A DNA stretch of 64,000 nt from Azospirillum thermophilum (GTDB taxonomy: Bacteria > Pseudomonadota > Alphaproteobacteria > Azospirillales > Azospirillaceae): NCBI RefSeq assembly GCF_003130795.1, contig NZ_CP029358.1, forward strand, positions 248,001 through 312,000, in the 5' to 3' direction. Position 1 is the first letter of the stretch. Each line of letters opens with the position of its first letter. The notes beneath the pieces are model-generated. The model ran no database searches and was not told where the DNA came from. It was given only the letters and a program-made list of their open reading frames with translations. Both the position numbers and the translations under genes were made by a program. Positions 48,321 to 56,335 of this stretch are shown here, one piece after another.

Positions 48321-49100
48321 ATGACGGCGAAGGAGGAGGACGGCCCGGCCGCCGGTACCGGCGGCTACCGCGAGGCGCGGCCGGGCGCGGCGCTGGCCGC
48401 CCATTTCCGCTGCGGCTGGACGCACAGCCCGCCGCCGGACGGGGACGGCCGGCCGGTGCTCGTCGTGCCGGACGGCTGCGTCGACCTGCTGTGGTCGGGC
48501 GACCGGCTGCTCGTCGCCGGCCCCGACGAGACGGCGGCGCCGGCGGTCCTGGCGCCCGGCACCGTCGTCACCGGGCTGCGCTTCCGCCCCGGCGCCGCCC
48601 GCCACTGGCTCGGCCTGCCGCTGTCGGAGATCACCGGGCAGCGGGTCCCGCTGGAGGATCTCTGGGGGGCGCGGGCCCGGACGCTCGCCGGCCGCCTTCC
48701 CCGGGAGGCGGATCCGGTGCGGCGCCTCGCCGCCCTGCAGGCGGAGGTCGCCCGGCTCGCCCCCTCCGTCGCCCCGCCGCCGCCCGATGCGGCGCTCCTC
48801 TTCGCCACCCTCGGGCGCCGCCCCTCGGAGCACAGCCTGCCGGCGCTGCGCGCCCGCCTGGAAACCAGCGAGCGCAGCCTGCGGCGGCGCTGCCACGATC
48901 TGTTCGGCTACGGCCCGAAGACGCTGGACCGCATCCTGCGCTTCCAGCGGTTCCTGGCGCTCGCCCGGCGGCCGGAGGCCCGCTCGCTGGCGGATCTGGC
49001 GCTCGCCGCCGGCTATGCCGATCAGGCCCACCTGACGCGGGAGGTGCGGCGGCTGTCGGGGCGCCCGCCCTCGTCCCTGCTGCCGGACATGCTCGGCTGA
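48321..49100 (+). CDS. AraC-family transcriptional regulator
   Basis: A 259-residue regulator. The N-terminal half is a sensor-type domain of the kind often found in small AraC regulators ('VLVVPDGCVDLLWSGDRL', 'GLRFRPGAARHWLGLPL'). The C-terminal ~100 residues are the AraC double helix-turn-helix ('LRRRCHDLFGYGPKTLDRIL', 'LALAAGYADQAHLTREVRR'). It lies 121 bases before a VOC-fold gene on the same strand, which may be its target. Confidence 0.85.
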   Translation: MTAKEEDGPAAGTGGYREARPGAALAAHFRCGWTHSPPPDGDGRPVLVVPDGCVDLLWSGDRLLVAGPDETAAPAVLAPGTVVTGLRFRPGAARHWLGLPLSEITGQRVPLEDLWGARARTLAGRLPREADPVRRLAALQAEVARLAPSVAPPPPDAALLFATLGRRPSEHSLPALRARLETSERSLRRRCHDLFGYGPKTLDRILRFQRFLALARRPEARSLADLALAAGYADQAHLTREVRRLSGRPPSSLLPDMLG

Positions 49101-49220
49101 GGCCGGCCGGAACCGCGAACCGCGAACCGTCCAGGGGCCGGCTGGCCGTTTCATTCAAGACTCCGGGCCATGGTCCGTGGAACCCTGGCCTCCGCGAAAC
49201 CAGGCATCAGGACCCGGCCC

Positions 49221-49607
49221 ATGACCGACCCCGCCCACTCCCCCGCAGACGACGGCCGCGCGGCGAACGACCGCCGCATCGACTACATCGAGTTCACCGT
49301 CCGCGACATCGCCCGCGCCAAGGCCTTCTACGGCGCCGTCTTCGGCTGGAGCTTCACCGACTACGGTCCCGCCTACTGCGAGTTCGGCGACGGCCGCCTG
49401 ACCGGCGGCTTCGCCCAGGGCGAGCCGGCGACCCCGGCGGGCGGCCCGCTGGTCATCCTCTATGCGACGTCCCTGGAGGAGACCCGGCAGCGGCTGGAGC
49501 AGGCCGGCGGCCGGATCGCCCGGCCGATCTTCGCCTTCCCCGGCGGACGGCGCTTCCACTTCCTCGACCCGGACGGCTACGAGCTGGCGGTCTGGTCGGA
49601 CCGTTAG
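49221..49607 (+). CDS. VOC-family (glyoxalase/bleomycin-resistance fold) protein
   Basis: A 128-residue protein with paired beta-alpha-beta modules: 'IDYIEFTVRDIARAKAFYGAVFGW' split between the first strand and helix, and the C-terminal 'FHFLDPDGYELAVWSD' with the metal Glu position. The family binds a metal or a small molecule for lyase, dioxygenase or sequestering roles. The specific role is unknown. The ATG at 49221 excludes an upstream non-conserved stretch of 17 codons. Confidence 0.85.
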   Translation: MTDPAHSPADDGRAANDRRIDYIEFTVRDIARAKAFYGAVFGWSFTDYGPAYCEFGDGRLTGGFAQGEPATPAGGPLVILYATSLEETRQRLEQAGGRIARPIFAFPGGRRFHFLDPDGYELAVWSDR

Positions 49608-49619
49608 GACCCGCGCGCC

Positions 49620-49666
49620 AGAAAAAGAAAAAGGGGCGCGATCCCGCAGGACCGCGCCCCGTTTCC
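49620..49666. terminator. Bidirectional terminator between convergent VOC and binding-protein genes
   Basis: An 8-bp perfect outer stem (49633-49640 with 49653-49660) has A-rich sequence on its left (T-rich on the reverse strand) and GTTTCC on its right. It serves the VOC gene on + and the ABC binding protein gene on -, and is stronger on -. Confidence 0.6.
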
Positions 49667-49687
49667 GAAGCCGCGACGGCGTACCGC

Positions 49688-50797
49688 TTACTTCGTGGCA
49701 AGCTCGACGTTCTTGCCGTCCTTCCAGACATACATGACGTAGGCCGGCTTCACGACGTCGCCCTTCTTGTCGAACTCGATCTGCCCGACGACGGTGTCGA
49801 AGCTGCCGGAATGCAGCGCGTCGGCCAGCTTCTTGTTGTCGACCGCGCCGGCCTTCTTCAGGCCCTCGGCGGCGACCTGGACGGCGGAATAGGCGTAGAA
49901 GGCGAAGTTGCCCGGCTCGGGCAGGCCGGCCTTCTTGAAGCTCTCGATCAGCTGCTTGGCCTTCGGATCGTTGGCCGCGGACGGGCTGTCGGTATAGAGC
50001 GTGCCTTCGCCGGCCGGGCCGGTGATCGACCAGAACTCGGAGTTGTTCAGGCCGTCGCCGGCGATGAACTGGGCCTTCAGCCCCTGCTCCTGCGCCTGGC
50101 GGACCATCAGGCCCAGCTCCGGATGGTAGCCGCCGTAATAGACGGCGTTGACGCCCTTGTCCTTCAGGCTGGTGACCAGCGAGGAGAAGTCCTTCTCGCC
50201 CGCGGTGACCGACCCGCGGTAGGCGACCTTCATGCCGCCCTTCTCCAGCGTCTGGGCGACGACGTCGGCGAGGCCCTTGCCGTAGGCCTGCTTGTCGTCG
50301 ACCACGGCGATGGTCTTGCCCTTGAAGTTCTGCAGCAGATACTCGCCCGCCACGACGCCCTGCTGGTCGTCACGGCCGCAGACGCGGAAGATGTTCGGAT
50401 AGCCCTTGGCGGTCAGCAGCGGGTTGGTGGCGGTCGGGGTGATCATCACCACGCCCTCCTCCTGGTACACCTCCGAAGCCGGGATCGTCGCGCCGGAGCA
50501 GAGATGGCCGACCACAGCCGCCACCTTCTCGCGCACGAACTGGTTGGCCACGGCCACCGCCTGGCGCGGGTCGCAGGCGTCGTCGCCGACGCGCAGGACG
50601 AGCTTCTGGCCGAGCACGCCGCCCTTGGCGTTGATGTCTTCGATCGCCTGCTTGGCGCCGTACACCGTCTGCTCGCCCAGCGCCGCCACCGGGCCGGTGG
50701 TCGCGGTGCCGAGGCCGATCACGATGTCGGCGTGCGCCGTGCCGATGCCGGCCAGCAGCGCAACGGCGCTGACGAAGGGGACCGCACTACGGACCAT
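49688..50797 (-). CDS. Branched-chain amino acid-type ABC substrate-binding protein
   Basis: A 369-residue LivJ/LivK-type periplasmic binding protein with a signal peptide (VPFVSAVALLAGIGTAHA, cleaved after about residue 23). The two-lobe fold is recognisable, with 'VIGLGTATTGPVAALGEQ', 'VVGHLCSGATIPASEVYQ', 'GVNAVYYGGYHPELGLMV' and 'NFAFYAYSAVQVAAEGLK'. It captures branched-chain or related amino acids for an ABC importer, but no permease or ATPase genes are beside it. AGGAG lies eight bases before the ATG. A promoter and a leader of about 150 bases lie upstream. Confidence 0.92.
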   Translation of the reverse strand: MVRSAVPFVSAVALLAGIGTAHADIVIGLGTATTGPVAALGEQTVYGAKQAIEDINAKGGVLGQKLVLRVGDDACDPRQAVAVANQFVREKVAAVVGHLCSGATIPASEVYQEEGVVMITPTATNPLLTAKGYPNIFRVCGRDDQQGVVAGEYLLQNFKGKTIAVVDDKQAYGKGLADVVAQTLEKGGMKVAYRGSVTAGEKDFSSLVTSLKDKGVNAVYYGGYHPELGLMVRQAQEQGLKAQFIAGDGLNNSEFWSITGPAGEGTLYTDSPSAANDPKAKQLIESFKKAGLPEPGNFAFYAYSAVQVAAEGLKKAGAVDNKKLADALHSGSFDTVVGQIEFDKKGDVVKPAYVMYVWKDGKNVELATK

Positions 50798-51195
50798 GGA
50801 AGTGTCTCCTGTTCTTATCTCATTCAGGTCGAGGTCCCGTCGGTTGACGGGCGCGCGGCATCCGGTCCTCATCGCGCAGGCGCGGACCGGACGCCCGACG
50901 ACACCGGCCCGAGATTGTTTCCGGCCATCTGGGACCTCGCGGTTGGAACTCTGTGATACTCCCAACGGCAAAAGGTCACAAGGCCCGCGTCCGGGACTGT
51001 TCCTCTGCCCAACGATTGCGAACCGGAGACATTCCAATCTGGCCTCCCGCCCCCCCCCCGAGCGGCCGGGACGAGGATTTCCCGCTGGCCCCCGGCGGCG
51101 TGCCGCGCCAGCATGACCGGGCGGACGGCGCCGACTCGGCCGCCGGAAGCCGCAGCGGCAGGACGCCACAACAGGTTGAAGGGGGAAACCGGCCC
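50798..51195. other. Divergent intergenic region between binding protein and OsmC genes
   Basis: 398 bases hold no gene I can support. One promoter candidate on the reverse strand is listed. The right half, toward OsmC, has a C-run and GC-rich sequence with no clear promoter. Confidence 0.5.
50953..50981 (-). promoter_or_regulatory. Candidate sigma-70 promoter of the ABC binding protein gene
   Basis: On the reverse strand TTGTGA (complement of 50976-50981) and TATCAC (complement of 50953-50958) are spaced 17 bases apart; each matches 4 of 6 consensus bases. Confidence 0.35.
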
Positions 51196-51672
51196 ATGGC
51201 GAAGGAGCACCGTTACGAGGCGACCGTCACCTGGACGGGCAACCAGGGCACCGGCACGTCGGGCTACAAGGCCTACGGCCGCGACCACGAGATCACCGCG
51301 CCGGGCAAGCCGCCGATCCCCGGCTCCTCGGACCCCGCCTTCCGCGGCGATCCCGCCCGCTACAATCCGGAGGACATGCTGGTCGCCTCGCTGTCGGCCT
51401 GCCACATGCTGTGGTACCTGCACCTGTGCTCGCGCGACGGCATCCGGGTCACCGCCTATGACGACCGCGCCACCGGCGTGATGGCGGAGGACGCCGGCGG
51501 AAGCGGCGGCGGCCGCTTCACCTCGGTGACGCTCTCTCCCCAGGTCACCATCGCGGCCGGCGATCCCGACCACGCCCGCGCCCTGCACGCGGAGGCGCAC
51601 CGGCTCTGCTTCATCGCCAACTCGGTGAATTTCCCGGTGGAGGTCCGGCCGCGGATCACCCTTGCCGGCTGA
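51196..51672 (+). CDS. OsmC-family protein
   Basis: A 158-residue OsmC/Ohr-fold protein. The two reactive cysteines of the fold are in 'SLSACHMLWYLHLC' and 'AHRLCFIANSVNF'. Such proteins reduce organic hydroperoxides or act in thiol-based stress defence; the lack of the exact Ohr motifs makes this an OsmC-like member. GAAGGGGG lies about 12 bases upstream of the ATG at 51196. Confidence 0.88.
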   Translation: MAKEHRYEATVTWTGNQGTGTSGYKAYGRDHEITAPGKPPIPGSSDPAFRGDPARYNPEDMLVASLSACHMLWYLHLCSRDGIRVTAYDDRATGVMAEDAGGSGGGRFTSVTLSPQVTIAAGDPDHARALHAEAHRLCFIANSVNFPVEVRPRITLAG

Positions 51673-51746
51673 CCCCGCGGCAATGCGGTCGCGGCGCCGC
51701 GGTTTTGCGGCGTCGCAACGCGGCGGACCGATGGCGCCTTCGGGGG

Positions 51747-52577
51747 TCAGCGCGGCACCGACAGCTTCTCCGCGCTCTCCTTCAGCGTCGCGATCATCGC
51801 CTGCTGCTCCGCCTCGCCGGTATCGGCGGGAATGACGAAGCAGATGGTCGCGATGCAGCGGCCGGCGCCGTCGCGCACCGGTGCCGCGAGGCAGGTGGTG
51901 AAGCGGTCGACCAGCCCGGTCGTCCGCACATGGCCCTCCGCCCGCGCCCGCTCGATGTCGCGCAGGAACTCCTCGCCGCCGATGCGGCGGCCGTCGGGCA
52001 GGGTGAAGTCGCCGGACGGGATGAAGTCCAGGATCTCCTGCGCGCTCATATGGTCGACCAGCAGCCGGCCCGACGCGGTCCAGGGGATCGGCACCTTGAT
52101 TCCGATCTCGGAGCTGATGCGGAACATGCGCCGCCCCGGCTCGTTCAGCACGACGAGGTACTTGTCGCCCTCCAGCGTGCAGAACTGCGCCGTCTCCCCC
52201 ACCGTCTCGGCGAGATGGGCGACCTCGATGCGCGCCTTGCGGATCAGGTCGACGCTGTCGAGATAGTCGCTGCCGTAATAATGCATGGCCGGCCCGAAAT
52301 AGACCGTGCCGTCGCCGTCGCGCAGCTCCAGCCAGCGGGCCTCCACCAGCGTGTTGACCAGTTCATAGACCGTGGAGCGCGGCGTCCCCGTCTCCCGCGC
52401 GATGTCGGCGATGCGCGTCGGGCTGCGGCGGCGGTGCAGATGCTCCATCAGCGCGATCACGCGGTCGATCCCGCGCGCCCGTCCGCCGGGCTTCGCGGTC
52501 CCCGCCGCGTCGGCGCCCGCCGGACCGGCCTCGGTCCTGTCCGCATCCGGTCCGGTCTTCATCGGCTCGATCCTCAT
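51747..52577 (-). CDS. IclR-family transcriptional regulator
   Basis: A 276-residue regulator. After a 35-residue Ala/Gly-rich leader comes the winged helix-turn-helix ('TRIADIARETGTPRSTVYEL'), then the IclR effector-binding domain ('YLVVLNEPGRRMFRISSEIG', 'IPWTASGRLLVDHM', 'GLVDRFTTCLAAPVRD'). It is divergent from the peptide/D-amino acid operon and should control it through the repeated sites at 52679-52729. GAGG lies nine bases upstream of the ATG at 52577. Confidence 0.9.
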   Translation of the reverse strand: MRIEPMKTGPDADRTEAGPAGADAAGTAKPGGRARGIDRVIALMEHLHRRRSPTRIADIARETGTPRSTVYELVNTLVEARWLELRDGDGTVYFGPAMHYYGSDYLDSVDLIRKARIEVAHLAETVGETAQFCTLEGDKYLVVLNEPGRRMFRISSEIGIKVPIPWTASGRLLVDHMSAQEILDFIPSGDFTLPDGRRIGGEEFLRDIERARAEGHVRTTGLVDRFTTCLAAPVRDGAGRCIATICFVIPADTGEAEQQAMIATLKESAEKLSVPR

Positions 52578-52678
52578 CGCGTTCCGCCTCGCAGTACAGA
52601 CAGCCGCCCAGCCCGGCTGCGCAGCCTCGCCCCGACCAACCGCTTACCACGCGGATTTTCGGCTTGCCAGGGGTCTTT

Positions 52679-52729
52679 GTCCGGTATACCGTTCTCATGT
52701 CCGGAATACAAGACCGCAGTCCGAAATAC
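52679..52729. promoter_or_regulatory. Three 11-bp direct repeats at 20-bp spacing, candidate IclR operator
   Basis: GTCCGGTATAC (52679-52689), GTCCGGAATAC (52699-52709) and GTCCGAAATAC (52719-52729) begin exactly 20 bases apart, about two helical turns, so a regulator would bind along one face. The third copy runs into TGGAC, making a GTCC...GGAC palindrome, and the first contains GGTATACC. They lie between the divergent iclR and dppA-like genes, 50-100 bases before the dppA start. Confidence 0.65.
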
Positions 52730-52777
52730 TGGACAACCCGTCCGGGGCATCGGGCAGAAGCGGAAGGGAGGCTGAAA

Positions 52778-54334
52778 GTGACACCGTTCTCGCGCCGTCT
52801 GTTCGTCGCCGCCTTGGGCGCGGCCGTCTCCACCATCGCCCTCTCCACCGCGGGCGGTCCCGCCCTGGCCCAGCAGCCGGGCTCCGTCGTCACCATCGCG
52901 ACGATCGGGGAGCCGCCGACCCTCGACCCGGTCGGGACCACCTCCGACCTCGTCAGCATCATCACCCAGCATGTGTTCGAGACGCTCTTCACCTTCGACA
53001 AGGACTGGAAGCTGACCCCGCTGGTCGCCGCGGCCCTGCCGCAGGTGTCGGCCGACGGGAAGACCTACACGATCCCGCTGCGCAGCGGCGTCACCTTCCA
53101 TGACGGCTCGACGATGACGGCCGACGACGTCGCCGCCTCGCTCGACCACTGGCTGAAGGCCTCGCCGCGCGGCAAGACCGCCGCCCCGCTGGTGGAGGGG
53201 GTCGCCGCCCGCGACGCCTCGACCGTCGTCATCACGCTGAAGGAGCCCTTCGCCCCGCTGACCGCCCTGCTGGCGATGAACAACGGGGCCGCCGCCATCG
53301 TGCCGAAGTCGGTGATCGACGGCGCCAACCCGCTGAAGTCCCTGGTCGGCACCGGCCCCTACAAGCTGCTGGAGCACAAGCCGGACCAGTACATCCGCCT
53401 CGTGAAGCACGACGGCTACGCCTCGCCGGCCGGCCCGGCCAGCGGTTATGGCGGGGCGCGCAGCGCCAGGATCGGCGAGCTGCGCTTCGTCCCGGTGCCC
53501 AACGCCGCGACCCGCGTGGCCGGCGTGCTGTCCGGCCAGTACCAGTTCGCCGACAGCCTGCCGGCGGAGATGCAGGGCCGCTTCAAGGGCTCGGCCACCG
53601 TCAAGCCGATCGTCGTGAAGCCCTTCGGCTTCCCGCTGATGATCATGAACACCAGGACGGGCGTCGCCGCCAACCCGCAGATCCGCCAGGCGGTCCTCGC
53701 CGCGCTCGGCCCGTCGGACATGCTGCTGGCCGGCTTCGGCGACCCCGCCTTCTTCGCGGCGGAAGGCTCGATCTACAGCCCCGGCACGCCCTACTACGAC
53801 GAGGCGAGCGCCAAGCCCTACAAGGACAACAACCCGCGCAAGGCGACGGAGCTGCGCAAGGCCGCCGGCTACAAGGGCGAGCCGATCCGCATCATGACCT
53901 CCACCCAGTACGACTTCCTCTACAAGATGAGCCTGGTGGCGCAGGCCCAGCTCCAGGCGGCCGGCTTCACGGTCGACCTGCAGGTGCTGGACTGGGCGAC
54001 CCTGCTGCAGCGCCGCAGCGACGACAAGGCGTGGGACGCCTTCTTCACCTACCACACCTTCGTGCCCGAGCCGTCGCTGATCACCGTGATGAACCCGGCC
54101 TATCCCGGCTGGTGGGACACCCCGGCCAAGCGCGAGGCGCTGGCCGCCTTCAACCGCGAGACCGACGCCGACGCGCGCCGGAAGAAGTGGGTGGAGATCC
54201 AGACCCTGTTCTACAGCGAGGTGCCGAGCATCAAGGTCGGCGACTTCTACAACCTCGCCGCCGCCAGCACCAGGCTGGCGAACTACACGCCCACGCCCTG
54301 GCCGTTCTTCTGGAACGTCGACCTGACCCAGTAA
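52778..54334 (+). CDS. Peptide-type ABC transporter substrate-binding protein (DppA/OppA family)
   Basis: A 518-residue SBP_bac_5 protein. The signal peptide has a twin-arginine-like motif (FSRRLFVAALG), with cleavage near 'GPALA-QQ'. The fold shows 'TLDPVGTTSDLVSIITQHVF', 'YTIPLRSGVTFHDGSTMTAD' and 'VGTGPYKLLEHKPDQYI'. It should deliver peptides or N-acyl-D-amino acids to the DppBCDF importer. The GTG at 52778 is supported by GGGAGG six bases upstream; no ATG lies nearby in frame. First gene of the operon. Confidence 0.9.
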   Translation: MTPFSRRLFVAALGAAVSTIALSTAGGPALAQQPGSVVTIATIGEPPTLDPVGTTSDLVSIITQHVFETLFTFDKDWKLTPLVAAALPQVSADGKTYTIPLRSGVTFHDGSTMTADDVAASLDHWLKASPRGKTAAPLVEGVAARDASTVVITLKEPFAPLTALLAMNNGAAAIVPKSVIDGANPLKSLVGTGPYKLLEHKPDQYIRLVKHDGYASPAGPASGYGGARSARIGELRFVPVPNAATRVAGVLSGQYQFADSLPAEMQGRFKGSATVKPIVVKPFGFPLMIMNTRTGVAANPQIRQAVLAALGPSDMLLAGFGDPAFFAAEGSIYSPGTPYYDEASAKPYKDNNPRKATELRKAAGYKGEPIRIMTSTQYDFLYKMSLVAQAQLQAAGFTVDLQVLDWATLLQRRSDDKAWDAFFTYHTFVPEPSLITVMNPAYPGWWDTPAKREALAAFNRETDADARRKKWVEIQTLFYSEVPSIKVGDFYNLAAASTRLANYTPTPWPFFWNVDLTQ

Positions 54335-54404
54335 GGGGCAAGGGGGAGCCCGCCGGCGCATCCGGCCCGCGCGCCGCGTGCGGCGGGCGTCCCCCTCCCC
54401 GCTG

Positions 54405-54456
54405 ACCCGGCCCCCGGACCCGGCCTCAAAACCCGGCCCCCAAACCCGGCCTGCGG
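54405..54456 (+). repeat. Four tandem 13-bp repeats between the binding protein and permease genes
   Basis: ACCCGGCCCCCGG, ACCCGGCCTCAAA, ACCCGGCCCCCAA and ACCCGGCCTGCGG follow without gaps. Units alternate between two types, suggesting duplication of a 26-bp unit. They end 10 bases before the dppB ATG and take the place of a visible ribosome site. Confidence 0.75.
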
Positions 54457-54466
54457 ACCCACGCCC

Positions 54467-55408
54467 ATGCTCGTCTACATCGTGCGCCGGCTCGCCGGCA
54501 TGATGGTGGTCATGCTGATCGTCGCGGCGGTGGTCTTCATCATCGCCCGCGTCGTGCCCGGCGACCCCGCCGCCGTCATGCTGGGCTCCTCCGCCACGCC
54601 GGAGGACATCGCCGCCCTCAGGACCCGGCTCGGGCTCGACCAGCCCCTGCTGACGCAGTTCCTCATCTACCTGTCGGACATCGCCCGCCTCGACCTCGGC
54701 GAGTCGATCTTCCTCAACCGGCCGGTCGCCCAGGCGCTGGCGGAACGGGCGGAGCTGACCGGCCTGCTGACCCTGATGTCCGTCTCGATCGCCGTGCTGA
54801 TCGGCGTGCCGGTCGGCATCCTGTCGGCGGCGATGCGCGGGCGCTGGATCGACCAGTCGGCGCTCGGCCTCGCCATGCTGGCGGCCAGCATCCCCAGCTT
54901 CTGGATCGGGCTGACGCTCATCAAGTATCTGGCGGTCGACCTGCCCTGGTTCCCCGTCGCCGGCTACGGCCCGCCCGACGCCGGGCTGGCGGAGCGGCTG
55001 CGCCACCTCGTGCTGCCGGCGGTGGCGCTGGGCATCCCCAACTCGGCCCTCATCCTGCGCTTCACCCGCACCTCGATGCTCGACGTGCTGGGCGACGACT
55101 ATGTGCGCACCGCCCGGGCCAAGGGGCTGCCGCCGATGGTGGTGATCCTGAAGCACGCGCTGCGCAACGCGCTGATCCCGATCCTCACCGTCATCGGCCT
55201 GACCGCGGCGGTGATGATCGCCGGCGCCATCGTGACGGAGACGGTGTTCGGCCTGCCCGGCGTCGGCAACCTGATCGTCTCGGCCGTGCTGCGCCGCGAC
55301 TACCCGGTCATCCAGGGCGCGCTGCTCGTGGTGTCCGGCATCTATGTCCTCATCAACCTGACGGTCGACCTGCTCTATGCGGTGGTCGATCCGCGGGTCC
55401 GCTACTGA
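54467..55408 (+). CDS. Dipeptide-type ABC transporter permease (DppB-like)
   Basis: A 313-residue inner-membrane permease with about six helices, beginning 'MLVYIVRRLAGMMVVMLIVA'. The EAA loop that docks the ATPase is 'DDYVRTARAKGLPPMVVILK', and 'ETVFGLPGVGNLIVSAVLRR' is typical of DppB/OppB. It forms the pore with the DppC-like protein. No Shine-Dalgarno sequence is clear; tandem repeats occupy that position. Confidence 0.93.
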   Translation: MLVYIVRRLAGMMVVMLIVAAVVFIIARVVPGDPAAVMLGSSATPEDIAALRTRLGLDQPLLTQFLIYLSDIARLDLGESIFLNRPVAQALAERAELTGLLTLMSVSIAVLIGVPVGILSAAMRGRWIDQSALGLAMLAASIPSFWIGLTLIKYLAVDLPWFPVAGYGPPDAGLAERLRHLVLPAVALGIPNSALILRFTRTSMLDVLGDDYVRTARAKGLPPMVVILKHALRNALIPILTVIGLTAAVMIAGAIVTETVFGLPGVGNLIVSAVLRRDYPVIQGALLVVSGIYVLINLTVDLLYAVVDPRVRY

Positions 55409-55422
55409 CGACGGGGGTCCTC

Positions 55423-56334
55423 ATGGCAAGCCTTCCCGCCGGCCACGGCACCGCACCCGCCCTTCCCGCCGCCGGCCCGGCCCGGCGCAGCCGGTCGCCC
55501 TTCGCCCTGCTGCTGCGCCGCCTCTTCCGCCGCCGGCTGGTGCTGGTCGCCATGGTGGTGCTCGGCGCCATCCTCGCGGTGGCCGCCGCCGCCCCCTGGG
55601 CCGCCCCCTACGACCCGATGAAGATGGACATCCTCGGCCGGCTGAAGCCGCCCTCCGCGGCCCACTGGTTCGGCACCGACGAGTTCGGCCGCGACGTGCT
55701 GTCCCGCGTGATGCAGGGCGCGCAGATCTCGCTGCTGGTCGGCATCCTGGTGGTGATCGTCGCGACGGCGCTCGGCACGCTGCTCGGCCTGGCGGCCGGC
55801 TATGTCCGGGCGCTCGACGGGGTGCTGATGCGGCTGACCGACGCGCTGATGGCGTTTCCCGACATCCTGCTGGCCATCGCCTTCATGGCGGCGCTGGGGC
55901 CGTCGCTCTACAACGTCGTGCTGGCGCTCGGTATCGTCTACACGCCGCGCGTCGCCCGCGTGGTGCGCGCCGCCGCCCTGGTCCTGCGCGAGATGCCCTA
56001 TGTCGAGGCGGCGACGGCGCTCGGCGCCACCACGCCGCGCATCGTCTTCCTGCACATCCTGCCGAACCTGCTGTCGCCCGTCGTGGTGCAGGCGACCTTC
56101 ATCTTCGCCTACGCCATCCTGACCGAGGCGGCGCTGTCCTTCCTCGGCGTCGGGGTGCCGCCGACCACCCCGACCTGGGGCAACATGATCGCCGGCGCCC
56201 AGCAGTATTTCCAGCAGGCCGACTGGCTGGTGATGTTCCCCGGCATCGCCATCGTGCTGACCGTGCTCTCCCTCCAGGTGGTGGGCGACGGGCTGCGCGA
56301 CGCGCTGGACCCCCGGCTGCAGAAGGTGACCTGA
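55423..56334 (+). CDS. Dipeptide-type ABC transporter permease (DppC-like)
   Basis: A 303-residue inner-membrane permease. An N-terminal cytoplasmic arm precedes six helices. The DppC/OppC marks are 'HWFGTDEFGRDVLSRVMQGA', 'MAFPDILLAIAFMAALGPSL', the EAA loop 'MPYVEAATALGATTPRIVFL' and 'LTEAALSFLGVGVPPTTPTW'. It starts 14 bases after dppB and its stop is one base before the deacylase start. Confidence 0.93.
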   Translation: MASLPAGHGTAPALPAAGPARRSRSPFALLLRRLFRRRLVLVAMVVLGAILAVAAAAPWAAPYDPMKMDILGRLKPPSAAHWFGTDEFGRDVLSRVMQGAQISLLVGILVVIVATALGTLLGLAAGYVRALDGVLMRLTDALMAFPDILLAIAFMAALGPSLYNVVLALGIVYTPRVARVVRAAALVLREMPYVEAATALGATTPRIVFLHILPNLLSPVVVQATFIFAYAILTEAALSFLGVGVPPTTPTWGNMIAGAQQYFQQADWLVMFPGIAIVLTVLSLQVVGDGLRDALDPRLQKVT

Positions 56335-56335
56335 G

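Noticed and set aside
49688..50797. Complete liv-type importer operon
   Set aside because: Only the binding protein is present; the neighbours are OsmC and VOC genes, not permeases or ATPases.
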